NCBI GenBank assembly: GCA_017482355.1
Contig: JAFUNJ010000009.1
Span: 101,229 to 165,228, forward strand
Source of the DNA: Clostridia bacterium
GTDB taxonomy: Bacteria > Bacillota > Clostridia > Oscillospirales > CAG-272
DNA length: 64,000 nucleotides
Direction of reading: 5' to 3'
The notes under the pieces are model-generated. The model had not been told where the DNA came from. It saw only the letters and a list, made by a program, of their open reading frames with translations, and ran no database searches. A program made the position numbers and the translations under genes. This document shows positions 24,118-34,437 of the stretch, piece after piece; the stretch's first letter is position 1, and every line of letters begins with the position of its first letter.

Positions 24118-25695
24118 ATGAATTATGAAATTTTCAGCATGAACGAGTGGGTGTTCCCCGATTCGGTAGTTTCCGACGGCAGAAAAACGGCATCGCTTAA
24201 GCTGCTCAAGGAGCAGACGGGAGCAATTCAGATCCTCGTTGACGGTCTTACGGTCGGCGCAGCAGTCGAGCTTAGGACTGTAGGATTTGACGGCGTAAAG
24301 GTTCAGGCGTATAGAGAAATGGATGTCGGAGTCAACAGAAATACAAACGATTACCAGTGCGGCGATCTTACGGGCGGCGAATGGCGCGACCTGAAGAGAG
24401 ACAGAGTGCGCCCAGCCCCTTACCGTGCTTACGATCCGCTTTTCCCGATCGAGGGCATCAAGGTCGAGAGAGAAACGGAGGCATATTACGTATCCTTCTG
24501 TCCCGATCTTGATTCTGCAAGCGGCATAAGAGACGGTAAGATCGTTATCTCGTTCGGCGATGATTCGATAGAAGTCCCCGTAACGCTCACGGTCGGCAAA
24601 AAGTCTCTTCCCGAAAGCACACTTGCGCTCTCCAACTGGTCATGGGTTCAGAGCATGGCGGCAATGCACGGGCTTGAATACGGCTCGCCTGAGCATGAAG
24701 AAATGTTCAAAAAGTACATGAAGACGCTTATCGACTGCAAAAACTTCATTTTCTTTGTTGATCTACCTCTTATGTATAAATGTACGAAGATCGACGGAAA
24801 GTACGTTTTCGATTTTTCGGTGGCGAAGCGTTGGGCGGAGCTTGCGCTTGAATGCGGAATGAAAACGCTTGAATGGTCGCATATCCTTCACCGTCCCTCC
24901 TGGTCGTCGCCGCCTTTCCTCGTTAAGGACAAGTCCGATAACGACCGCGAGCTGAACTGCCTTTCGACGGGTGGCAGAAAATATCTTACCGCGTATCTCT
25001 ATCAATTTAACGCCTTCCTTAACGAAAACGGCTGGAGAGACATCTCGATCGTCCACGTAAGCGACGAGCCGAAGGAAAGAGTTGCCGATGACTTCAGAAT
25101 CCTTTGCGGAATCTACCGTAAGTACCTGCCGGGAATCAAGCTCATCGACGCAATTGAAATATACTTCGTTGAAGAAGCGCTTGACATCTACGTGCCGAAG
25201 GATCACTACTATCAGCTTAACAAAAACGATTTCGAAGCGCTGCGCGACGAGCATAACGAGCTTTGGTTCTATACCTGCAATATGCCGGGCGGACGCTTCC
25301 TTAACAGACACATAGACGCCCCGCTTCTCAATACGAGATTGCTTCATTGGGGCAACTACCGTCATAACCTAACGGGATTCCTTCACTGGGGCTATAACTA
25401 TTTTGATCACGAATGCGAACCGTTTGAAAAAACCAGCGCGAGCGTAGGACTTCCCGCAGGCGAGTGTAACATCGTATATCCATACGAGGACAAGGTTCTT
25501 CTGTCGCTCCGTTATATGCAGATGAAATGCGGTGTCGAGGACTATGAGATCCTTCGCGCACTTTCGCTTTCCGATAAGAAGGAAGCCGACGAGCTTTGCC
25601 GCCGCGCATTCTATGCGTTTGACGACTACATAAAGGACGTTCCCGAATTCGATAAGATCACAGACGATCTTTTCGACGCTTATGAAAAGATCTGA
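24118..25695 (+). CDS. DUF4091 / GH123-like glycosidase
   Basis: 525 residues, complete. Residues 1-160 form a beta-sandwich domain; the TIM-barrel catalytic domain (about 180-440) contains VHVSDEPKER near residue 318, matching the adjacent Asp-Glu catalytic pair of GH123 beta-N-acetylgalactosaminidases, which use the substrate N-acetyl group. LWFYTCNMPGGRFLNRHIDA, GFLHWGYNYF and a C-terminal helix (SLRYMQMKCGVEDYEILRAL) complete DUF4091. No signal peptide, so the substrate must be imported. It lies behind its own promoter, right after a HexNAc-kinase/nucleotidyltransferase pair, which fits GalNAc release followed by salvage. Paralogue of the truncated gene at base 1. AUG start with TGGAGG upstream. 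Confidence 0.83.
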   Translation: MNYEIFSMNEWVFPDSVVSDGRKTASLKLLKEQTGAIQILVDGLTVGAAVELRTVGFDGVKVQAYREMDVGVNRNTNDYQCGDLTGGEWRDLKRDRVRPAPYRAYDPLFPIEGIKVERETEAYYVSFCPDLDSASGIRDGKIVISFGDDSIEVPVTLTVGKKSLPESTLALSNWSWVQSMAAMHGLEYGSPEHEEMFKKYMKTLIDCKNFIFFVDLPLMYKCTKIDGKYVFDFSVAKRWAELALECGMKTLEWSHILHRPSWSSPPFLVKDKSDNDRELNCLSTGGRKYLTAYLYQFNAFLNENGWRDISIVHVSDEPKERVADDFRILCGIYRKYLPGIKLIDAIEIYFVEEALDIYVPKDHYYQLNKNDFEALRDEHNELWFYTCNMPGGRFLNRHIDAPLLNTRLLHWGNYRHNLTGFLHWGYNYFDHECEPFEKTSASVGLPAGECNIVYPYEDKVLLSLRYMQMKCGVEDYEILRALSLSDKKEADELCRRAFYAFDDYIKDVPEFDKITDDLFDAYEKI

Positions 25696-25715
25696 CTTAA
25701 AGTAATATAAAATAT

Positions 25716-25757
25716 CAGCTCCGAGATCCGCGTAAGGCGCGATCTCGGAGCTGTTTT
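25716..25757 (+). terminator. Rho-independent terminator after DUF4091 gene
   Basis: CAGCTCCGAGATC and GATCTCGGAGCTG form a perfect 13-bp stem with a CGCGTAAGGC-type loop, followed by a T-run. Confidence 0.9.
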
Positions 25758-25807
25758 TGCAAAATAAAAGTTTCAAGAAAAAATTAGAAACAATTTTAAA
25801 ATAGGTA

Positions 25808-25836
25808 TTGACAAATTTTAGTACGCGTACTATAAT
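25808..25836 (+). promoter_or_regulatory. Consensus promoter with built-in palindromic operator, TetR gene
   Basis: TTGACA 25808-25813, 17-base spacer, TATAAT 25831-25836. The spacer and -10 contain the perfect palindrome TAGTACGCGTACTA (25819-25832), ideally placed for autorepression by the TetR protein. Confidence 0.75.
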
Positions 25837-25850
25837 ATGAACATAGTAGA

Positions 25851-25872
25851 ACGCCGTAGATTTCTATGGCGT
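25851..25872 (+). promoter_or_regulatory. Hairpin in the TetR mRNA leader
   Basis: ACGCCGTAGA-TT-TCTATGGCGT: ten pairs with one G-U, 18 bases before the start codon region. Function unknown; it could be a second operator. Confidence 0.4.
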
Positions 25873-25890
25873 AAATAAGAGGAGAAAACC

Positions 25891-26586
25891 ATGGCAAGAA
25901 TAGACAAAGGTGCTCTGACGAAGATAGGGATCATCGGTGAAGCCACGAAGCAATTTCTCGAAAACGGTTATTCGAATACAACCGTATCATCAATAGCAAA
26001 GGGACTTGAAATGAGCCCCGGGAATCTGACCTTCCATTATCCGACGAAGGAGCATCTGCTGGCAGAGCTTGTGGATATGCTATGCAAATTCCAGTGGGAG
26101 ATGATGGAAACGGAGGCAAACGAAGGAGTAAGCTCGGTAATGGCGATCTGCCTCGAGCTTACGACGATGCTGAGCGCGAGTGAGGACGATGAAGTGATAA
26201 AGGATTTCTTCATTTCCTCGTATTCAAGTCCGCTATGCCTTGATCATATAAGAAGAAATGACGCCCAGAGAGCAAAAAATGTATTCGGTGCATATCGGCC
26301 GGATTGGACCGATGAGCAATTTGCAGAAGCGGAAATGCTCGTATCGGGCATCGAATATGCAACGCTCATGACGGCAGGGGACCCCGTTTCGCTTGAAGCG
26401 AGAATAACGGGCGCACTGACAAATATTCTTACTATCTACGGTATTCCGGAGGAAACGCGAAGTATTAAGCTTAAAAAGGTGTTTGCAATGGATTACAGAA
26501 CCCTCGGCAGGCGCGTTCGCGAGTCATTTAAGCAATATGTTGTCGAAGCAAACGAGAAAGCATTCCGCGAGCTTGTCGGAAGATAA
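25891..26586 (+). CDS. TetR-family transcriptional regulator
   Basis: 231 residues. Residues 1-55 form a TetR HTH (KIGIIGEATKQFLENGYSNT, TVSSIAKGLEMSPGNLTFHYPTKEHLL; the NLTFHYPTK turn is the recognition helix end). The C-terminal ligand domain is not assignable. AGAGGAG precedes the ATG. The promoter carries a 14-bp palindrome that is probably its own operator. Only 83 bases, with no terminator, separate it from the giant surface protein, so the two may form one transcript and the regulator may set adhesin production. Confidence 0.88.
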   Translation: MARIDKGALTKIGIIGEATKQFLENGYSNTTVSSIAKGLEMSPGNLTFHYPTKEHLLAELVDMLCKFQWEMMETEANEGVSSVMAICLELTTMLSASEDDEVIKDFFISSYSSPLCLDHIRRNDAQRAKNVFGAYRPDWTDEQFAEAEMLVSGIEYATLMTAGDPVSLEARITGALTNILTIYGIPEETRSIKLKKVFAMDYRTLGRRVRESFKQYVVEANEKAFRELVGR

Positions 26587-26669
26587 GCGTTTGACGGTAA
26601 CGGATCAAATATAATTGAAAACAAACGGGGTAATACCCGGAACGCAGTACGTGAAAAGGAGAAAACGGT

Positions 26670-29600
26670 ATGACTGCAAAAATTAAAGTATCAAAGAGAA
26701 TAATAAGTGCGATTCTTTCGATCGTGCTTCTCATCACCTGCCTTCCGATGATTCTGACGGCGGTAACTACGACGGGCGAGGACGCATATTCTCTCGTTTC
26801 CGATCCCTCGACGATAGACGGTTGGAAGCAATTCTTCCCTGTAAGCGGCGACCTTACGACCGCGAACGCGGGAGCAGTATGGACCGACAAGTCCGTCTTT
26901 AACTCAAACACGACTATCGACGGCAAGAGCTTTACCATAAACGGTAAAAATAACTTCCTCGTCGCTCTTTCGGCAATCGGCTCGAATATGAGCGTAACGG
27001 GTAAGGCGGCGGTTCCGACCGATACCGTAATGGTGCTCGATACCTCAGGCTCGATGCAGGGATCTGCTGCTGTCGCAATGGTCAACGCGGTAAACTTCAG
27101 TATCGGTCAGCTTATGAAAGCGAACGACGGCAACCGTGTCGCGATAGTTTTCTTCGACAGCGAAACGACGACCTATCTGCCCCTCGACCACTACAACACG
27201 ACAGACTCTGACGGCAGATACATTAATATAAACACCAGCGGATCAAGCATTTCTCTCAACCGTAACGTAACTGACGGAAACGGAGACCGCGTCACGGCGA
27301 GAGGTTGGAGCGTCAGCGGCGGTACCTATACCGCGCTTGGACTTAAGCAGGCGATGAATATCCTTACGGCGCAGAGCAACGTCCTCAGCCAAAGCTCTGC
27401 TCCCCGTATTCCCGTTTTGATGCTCTTCACCGACGGTATTCCGACCTTTCGGCAAACGACTTCACAAATCCGCCTACCAATGAGAACAATGCGGGAATCG
27501 GTAACGGACAAAACGGCAGCGCAGGAGTAGCCGAGGTCTTTGCAACCGAGCTTACCGCATCATATGTAAAGGCGAAGATAACCGAAAAATACGGCAGCGA
27601 ATACGGCTGTCTCTTCTATACTCTCGGCAAGGTCGGTACCGAAAGCAATTCGCTCCGCAACTGCATCCTTGATCCCGAAAATTATAATACCGACGCGATC
27701 AATAACGCTTGGAACAGCTATAACGCACTTTCGACTGGCTCCTCGTTCAGGGTTGACAGCGAATCCTTTACCAAAATTTCGACTGATCTCTCGGTCGGCT
27801 ACGTTGACGGCTACTTTGACGTTGACTCCTACCAGAACAGCGACACGACCCTTGAAGAAGCTCTAAAAAAGGCGTTCAATGATGTCGTTTCCGAGATCGT
27901 TTCGAAGTCTGTATATTCTCCCACGCTTCTTGAGGGAAGTGACCATAACGTATCGGGCTACGTTTCCTTCGTAGACAAGATCGGATCTTATATGAAGGTC
28001 ACCGATATGAAGGGTATCATGTCGGGCGGAAAGCTCTTCACGGGCGAAGCGCTCGCACACGCTTTGACTGACTCGTTTAACGGCGGCACGCTTGATGAAA
28101 GCTCTGCGCTCGTTGTCGAGGGTCTTCAGTCGGGTATCACCCGTCTCGGCGTCGACGAGGCGACTGCTCAGGCGCTTCTTAAAAATGCATACGATCACGG
28201 ACAGATTTCCTATAACTCCGCAACAGGCGAATTTTCCAACTGGGTCGGCTGGATATCCGACGCACAGGGCGCGTATCTTGATATGTGGTACGAGGGAATG
28301 ACCCTTCCCGTAAACGCGGCACACATCAATGCCAGCTACATTTTCCTCGGCACCGAGGGCGATACCGATATGATGTACACCACGGTACGCGTAAGAGAAA
28401 AGGTAAACGCAGGCGTACCGACGGGCGAGCAGGACGTTGCATTCGCAGTTCCCGCATCGCTTCTTCCGAAGGTTACCTATAAGGTCGATCTCGACGAGAA
28501 CAAGAACGTCACCAATCTCTCCGTAACTCCCGACACTCCCATTCACCTCATCTACGAGGTAGGACTTGATCCCGAGATCAACAGCTTCAATATAAGAGAT
28601 AAGGTATCGGCAGCTTATCTTGCAGCCAATACCGACGCAGACGGTAACGTTTATTTCTACACGAACGAGTGGGACAGAGCAAATGAGACCGGCTACGGTA
28701 AGGTAAACACTTACTCCTATTTCCGTCCCTCGCGTCAGAACGACCGCTACTATTATCAGAACGACTCTCTCGTTTATTCCGATACCGCAGGTACGGTCTA
28801 TAACGGCAGCACGCATCCGTCGGAATATAGCGGAAAGCTGTATTATTACCACAGCTTCTATACTAAGACCGGCTCGACCTATAATACGGTCTACGAGTAT
28901 CACGAGCTCCCGAAGGAGGTTCTCTCTGTTGCGGCTGATAACGGCGACGGCACCTACACCATCAAGGCGGGAACTATAAGAGACGACTGGACGGGCGACG
29001 CGGGTATCGTTAATAAGACCGATAACGCGACGGACACTCTTCCGATGGCACTTCATCTCATTTGCGATACCAATTCCCATTCTTGGGATGACGTGACACA
29101 TTCCTCAATCGCGGCAGTCACACTCGGAAACAACGGACGCCTCGCAATGACTCCCCAGACGGGCATCAAGATCACGAAGGAGCTTGCGCCGAACGTTACT
29201 GTTTCTTCCGGTGAAGCTCCCGCATTTACCTTCAACTTGAAGTATACGGGACAGAACGGCACCTTTGACGCTTACGCATACCGCTACGTAAACGGTGAGC
29301 TCGTAGGCGAGGTCGAAACCGTAAGCTTTGACAGCAGCGGCGAGGCAACGGTAACTCTCAAGGTAGGCGAGACCATCTATATCGGCGGACTGACTTCCGG
29401 TACCGTAACGGTAACCGAGCAGACTTCTCTGCTATGGACGACGCAGAGCGTTACCGTCGACGGAAACACCTCTTACGGAACGACCGCGGCAGTTAACGTC
29501 GAAGACGGCGAAATGAAAGAGGTCAGCTTTGTAAATACTACCCGCGGCACAGGCAACTTCACGGTAGCTAAGGAAATACTCCACAACTACGGCGCGGGTT

Positions 29601-32425
29601 ATACCGTCCCCGTAAACGATAACACCGCGTTTGAAGTTGAGCTTACCTTTACCTTTGACGGCAAGCCCCTTTCAGGCGAATACGTCGTTGCTCATACCGA
29701 CGGAAACGAGACCGCGATCAAGCTTAACGGTACCGCAGGCGAGAGCGTTAAGATCACTCTCCGCCACGACGATCAGTACACGGTCTACGGTCTGCCCGAA
29801 GGCACCGTCGTTAAGGCAGTCGAGAATCTCACTTCCGCACAGCAGAATAGCTTTACTCCTACCTACGACGGCGGAGTAAACGAAGTAACGGTTACGGCTA
29901 ACACCACCGCGCAGGTAATTATCAATAACGAATACGAAGCAGAGGCGGTATCGCCCGTTATCAAGGTAAGCGGAACCAAGACCCTTACGGGTAACGCATA
30001 TTCGGGAAGCTTCGTCTTCACGCTTCAGAAATATAACGGCACAGGCGCTCATATTTCCGACTCCTCCTGGACGACGATCGAACAGCAGTCTGTAACCTAC
30101 GTAAATTCCACAAACGGCAAGGATTTTGCCTTTGGCTATGACTTCTCGGTAGATCCCTATACCGAGGTCGGCACCTATATCTACCGCGTAAAGGAAGAAA
30201 AGCCGGCAGTTGAAGGAATGGTATACGATACCAGAATACACACCTTCCAGGTCGACGTAACCGATGCCGATATGGACGGCTACCTTGAAGCGAAGGTTAC
30301 GACCACCCGCGATCCGCAGGTGGCGGTAAGCGGCTCGGGCAACAATTGGGAAGTAAAGGCAAGCTTTGAGAACGAGTATGTCAGCGACCACGTAGTGACC
30401 GTCCGTATAGACGCGCAGAAGGAAGTAACGAACCTCAAGGACAGCCCCCTCGGAACGTCGCTTGCGGGATTTGAGTTCGGTCTCTACGACGAAAACGGTA
30501 AGCTTATCGAAAGCTTGACCACGACGAGCGTCGGCTCGGTCATCTTCAGCAAGACCTACAAGGCAGACGATGTAGGCACTCACGTTTATACTCTCAAGGA
30601 GATCAAGCCCACTACCGTTCCCACGGGCTGGGATTATACCGAAAAGGAAGTAAAAATCACGGTAGTAATATCCCAGGTGCAGGGTGAAAACCACCTTCAG
30701 GCAGTCGTTACTACCAACGATACTACCGCAACCGTAAACGGAAACGATGCAATAGTAACCTTCACGAACACCTACGAGCCGAGCGACGCAACCCTCACCG
30801 TAGATTTCGTAAGCAAGGAGATCACGAGCAACGTCGGTAACCGAGTTCTTAATGACGGCGAATTCAGCTTCGAAATTTACGAGGTAATAAACGGCGTTCG
30901 CGGAACCACCCCCGTCGCGAGCGGCAAAAACGGCACCGACGGCAAGGTGACCTTCAATAAGGCGCTCACCTTTGATAAGGTAGGCGAATATCACTATGAG
31001 ATCGTCGAGATCAAGCCCGATAACGCTCCCGATTATATCACCTACGATACGACAGTATACAAGATGATCGTTCACGTAACCGATAACGGCGGTCAGCTCG
31101 TTGCTACCCCTGTTGTTGAAACGGTTGCAGGCAACAATATCACCTTTAAAAACACCTACACCGCGTCCCCGACGACGCTTGTCATCGACGGCACCAAGCT
31201 GCTCACGGGCAGACCGCTTCTTGAGCATGACTTCCAGTTCATTCTCGCAGAGGTCGGAACGAGCAACGCATGGTACGTAATGAACGGCGCTCCCGTGAAT
31301 AACGAAGCTACCTTCGAATTCCCCGAGCTCACCTATACAGTACCCGGAACCTACACCTACGAGGTATCGGAATACGATCCTTCCTCCGCAGTTGCGGGCT
31401 ACTTCGACGGCGTTAAGTATGACGATACCGTATATACGGTAGTAGTAAAGGTGACCGATAACGGCGCAGGACAGCTTGAAGCGACCTATACCGTTGACGG
31501 CGACGCAAACAAGGAAATTGCCTTCAATAACACCTATAACCCCGAATCTCTTGACATCAAGGTAATAGGAACCAAGGCGCTCCTCGGACGTGACCTCCTC
31601 TCGACCGATAAGTTCACGTTTGAGCTTTACGACGTGGATTATGATGAAACCACTCACGTATGGACAAAGGGCACCTCTCCCATAGCAACGACCGAAAATG
31701 CCGCAGACGGCGCGATCGTCTTTAACGCAGGAACGGTCAATAAGGCAGGAACCTACCGCTACATCGTTACCGAGCGCAATACAGGCAACGCAGGTATTAC
31801 CTTCGATACGACCGAATGGCAGGTTACCGTAAACGTGACCGATAACCAGCACGGTGTCCTCTCCGTTTCCTCCGTTACCTTCGTAGATGAGGACGGACAG
31901 CAGAGCTCTATGGTATTCGTAAATACCTATACCGCAACGGGCGACGTGCTTAAGCTTCAGGGCACGAAGACCCTTACGGGCAGAACGCTGTCTGACGGCG
32001 AATTCGGCTTCACGCTTTATGAATCGAACAACGAATGGGCAACAGGCACCGCGGTTCAGACCGTTTCTAACGGCGCTGATGGCAGCTTCGCCTTCGATGA
32101 GATCGCGTTTGACGCAGTCGGAACCTACTACTACCTCGTAAAAGAGGATAAGGGCAACGCGAGCGGCGTGACCTACGACGAGACCGTCTACCGCGTAAAG
32201 GTAGAGGTAACGGACGATCTCAACGGCAAGCTCGTAGTAAGCTACACACTGTACGACGAGAACGATACCGAAAAGACCGCGATCGAGTTCGTAAACACCT
32301 ACGCGCATACTAACCCCGATACCGGCGATAACGTTCTTTCGTGGCTTATCCCCGCAGTAGCATCGGGCGCAGTACTGACTGCTCTTGTAGTTCGCAAAAA
32401 GAAAAAGAACGAAGACGAGGAATAA
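26670..32425 (+). pseudogene. Giant sortase-anchored vWA / pilin-isopeptide surface protein, interrupted by one frameshift
   Basis: Two frames make one gene of about 1,918 codons. Part 1 (26670-27530) begins after AAAAGGAG and has a signal peptide (residues 1-32) and a von Willebrand A domain with the MIDAS motif DTSGS at 124-128 and TDG near 255. After ACC-TTT at about 27447 the frame must shift: from 27452 the other frame reads ANDFTNPPTNENNAGIG and is open to 32425. Part 2 completes the vWA region, has two SpaA/DUF5979-like domains (about 29150-29945) and six Spy0128-type isopeptide domains (29950-32305, each starting K-x-L/V-x-G-T-K and ending F-x-N-T/E-Y), then NPDTG (32312-32326), a hydrophobic helix and a KKKK tail for sortase attachment. 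Cell-wall adhesin or pilus tip is the likely role. One missing base, true or a sequencing error, explains the break. Confidence 0.85.
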
Positions 32426-32441
32426 TTAAATAACAAAAAAT

Positions 32442-32470
32442 AAAAGCACCCGAAAGGGTGCTTTTGTTTT
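32442..32470. terminator. Bidirectional terminator, adhesin gene / AraC gene
   Basis: AAAAGCACCCGAAAGGGTGC (stem 32446-32461) with T-run on both strands, lying between convergent genes. Confidence 0.85.
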
Positions 32471-33259
32471 TCATATTCTGTAAGACGACGGCGTTCGCCC
32501 TTTGTATTTTTTGAATATTCTAGAAAAGTAATTCGCATCGGAAAATCCGCATTGCATGGCAATTTCAAGCACGGTCATATCGGTGCCCGATAAGAGATCA
32601 ACCGCCTTGTCAAGCCGCTTTATAAGAACGTATTCCTTTGCCGAGTGTCCCGTTGCCGCCTTGAAAAGGTTGCAAAAATATCCCTCGCTCAAGTGGCATA
32701 TCTTTGATAGCTGCTTGGTGCTCACGTTCTCAAAGCAATTTTGTTCTATATAACGGATAGCGTCATTCATGCGGTCAGAGGTCTGAAGATGCTTCTTATA
32801 TCTGCCCTCGGAAATGGTCGCGTCGGTGTGGTTGCTTATCAGATGCGAGATCAATAGATACGCGTAGCCCTTGACGGCGAGAATATTCGTGTGATTTTTG
32901 TCCTTGTATTTTTCAAAAATTCCGAGAACGGTTTCGTTTACAAATTCATCCTTTATAAGATGCTTGAAGGTGTAGTACCGCTCCTCAAAGAAAAAAGGCG
33001 GCAGATATAGGCAGAGGAAGTCACATTCGCCCGAAATACCCTCGTGAAGCTCGTTTCCGTTGATGACGATACAGTCGCCCTCGTTTGCCGTGATTATTCC
33101 GTCACCGCATCTTACTGTCATTTCTCCCTTGCGCAGAAGCAGGATCTCGGTCTCCTCGTGCCAATGAAGATCGAAGTCGTCGGGCAGGGAATGATATTCA
33201 ACAAGATGAATGGGAAACGCGTCCTTCGGGACTTTTTCGTACAGTATCAGATCGTTCAA
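32471..33259 (-). CDS. AraC-family regulator with N-terminal cupin
   Basis: 262 residues. Cupin sensor about residues 20-100 (FDLHWHEETEILLLRKGEMT, VINGNELHEG); AraC HTH domain about 165-262 (NVSTKQLSKICHLSEGYFCN, LFKAATGHSAKEYV, IAMQCGFSDANYFSRIFKKY). It is divergent from the five-gene oxidoreductase-deacetylase-kinase-aldolase-isomerase operon and so is probably that operon's activator, responding to a sugar ligand. The C-terminus runs into the shared terminator at 32442. Confidence 0.87.
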   Translation of the reverse strand: MNDLILYEKVPKDAFPIHLVEYHSLPDDFDLHWHEETEILLLRKGEMTVRCGDGIITANEGDCIVINGNELHEGISGECDFLCLYLPPFFFEERYYTFKHLIKDEFVNETVLGIFEKYKDKNHTNILAVKGYAYLLISHLISNHTDATISEGRYKKHLQTSDRMNDAIRYIEQNCFENVSTKQLSKICHLSEGYFCNLFKAATGHSAKEYVLIKRLDKAVDLLSGTDMTVLEIAMQCGFSDANYFSRIFKKYKGRTPSSYRI

Positions 33260-33315
33260 AATGCCGCCTCCTCAGTAAAATCTCAAATTTGTGCTATATT
33301 ATATCAAAAAAATAA

Positions 33316-33344
33316 TAGACTGATTCCTTAATACATTATATAAT
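33316..33344 (+). promoter_or_regulatory. Probable promoter of the N-acetyl-sugar operon
   Basis: TAGACT 33316-33321, 17-base spacer, TATAAT 33339-33344. The -35 is imperfect, as expected with an AraC activator. About 80 bases of AT-rich leader follow. Confidence 0.55.
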
Positions 33345-33427
33345 ATAATTAGTGATTTGGCAATGATAAATCGTAAGTTACGGCTTTTTTTAATAAAAAA
33401 CACTAAAAACTGTAAAAAGGAGAGCAA

Positions 33428-34420
33428 ATGAAGAACTTCGCTATCATCGGATTCGGCGGCTTAGGCAAGACACATTTTCTCAATCTTCTTAAGATCGAAA
33501 AGGAAAGAAAGGATATTCGCCTGTCCGCGATCTGCAATGCTGACATTGAATCTATCACTAAAAGCATAAAGATAAACCTCGGCAACGTAAACCTTGACGA
33601 TATAGACTTTTCGCGTTATAATTTATATACGGACTATAAGGAAATGGTCGCAAAGGAAGACCTTGATTTCGTCTTTATTGCGCTTCCGACGTATCTCCAC
33701 TGTGAGGCGGCGGTTTATTGTCTTGAGCACGGCGTAAACGTCTATACCGAAAAGCCGATGGCGATAACGCTCACACAGTGCGAGCAAATGATGGACGCGG
33801 CAAAAAAGAGCGGCAAGAAGCTTATGGTCGGTCAGTGCCTTCGCTTCACGGGTGAATACGAGCTTCTTAAGGAGTTGACCGAAAACGGCAAATACGGTAA
33901 GCCGATTAAGGCGGAGTTTTACCGCCGTTCGGCGCTTCCGACCTGGTCGTTTGACAACTGGCTCCTCAAGGACGATAAAAGCGGAAGCTGTATCGTCGAT
34001 ATGCACGTTCACGACGTTGACCAGATGGTCTGGCTCTTCGGCGCGCCCGATACCTGCATGACGATGTCTACGCACCAAATGGTAGATTACGAAAGCACCT
34101 ATTCGCTTTACAAGTGCGGCGAGACAGTGGTTATGATCCTCACCGACTGGGGTATACACTCGTCATTCCCGTTCCGTTACGGCTACAGCGTGACCTTTGA
34201 AGACGCTTACGTCGTTTCGCGCGACGGTAAGATCACCGTGTATACGAACGACGGTGCGTTTGAACCCGAAATAAACGGCGGCGACTGCTACCATAAAGAG
34301 GTAAACGAGTTTATCGAGGCGGTGGTCGACGGCAAGCCCTTCAAAACGGCAGATATTTCGTCGGTCTACGAGACCATGAAGGTCGTATTCAAGGAAAAAG
34401 AAATTTCTAAAAAGAAATAA
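33428..34420 (+). CDS. Gfo/Idh/MocA-family oxidoreductase
   Basis: 330 residues. N-terminal Rossmann fold with IIGFGGLGKTHFLNLL, the family EKP motif in VYTEKPMAITLTQCE (Lys is catalytic), VGQCLRFTGEY, and the C-terminal domain GSCIVDMHVHDVDQMVWLFG, whose D-x-x-x-H-D residues complete the active site. NAD(P)-dependent oxidation of a sugar, inositol or glycoside hydroxyl is expected. At 330 residues it is shorter than GH109 glycosidases of the same superfamily, so dehydrogenase is preferred. First gene of a five-gene operon; AAAGGAG precedes the ATG. Confidence 0.87.
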   Translation: MKNFAIIGFGGLGKTHFLNLLKIEKERKDIRLSAICNADIESITKSIKINLGNVNLDDIDFSRYNLYTDYKEMVAKEDLDFVFIALPTYLHCEAAVYCLEHGVNVYTEKPMAITLTQCEQMMDAAKKSGKKLMVGQCLRFTGEYELLKELTENGKYGKPIKAEFYRRSALPTWSFDNWLLKDDKSGSCIVDMHVHDVDQMVWLFGAPDTCMTMSTHQMVDYESTYSLYKCGETVVMILTDWGIHSSFPFRYGYSVTFEDAYVVSRDGKITVYTNDGAFEPEINGGDCYHKEVNEFIEAVVDGKPFKTADISSVYETMKVVFKEKEISKKK

Positions 34421-34437
34421 AAATAAAGGAGCTTATT

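Noticed and set aside
29672-32308. 878-codon minus-strand open frame across the adhesin gene
   Set aside because: Antisense to conserved isopeptide domains; low-complexity translation and no start signal.
33428-34420. GH109 alpha-N-acetylgalactosaminidase
   Set aside because: Same superfamily, but the protein is about 100 residues shorter than GH109 enzymes and lacks recognisable GH109-specific segments; dehydrogenase kept.
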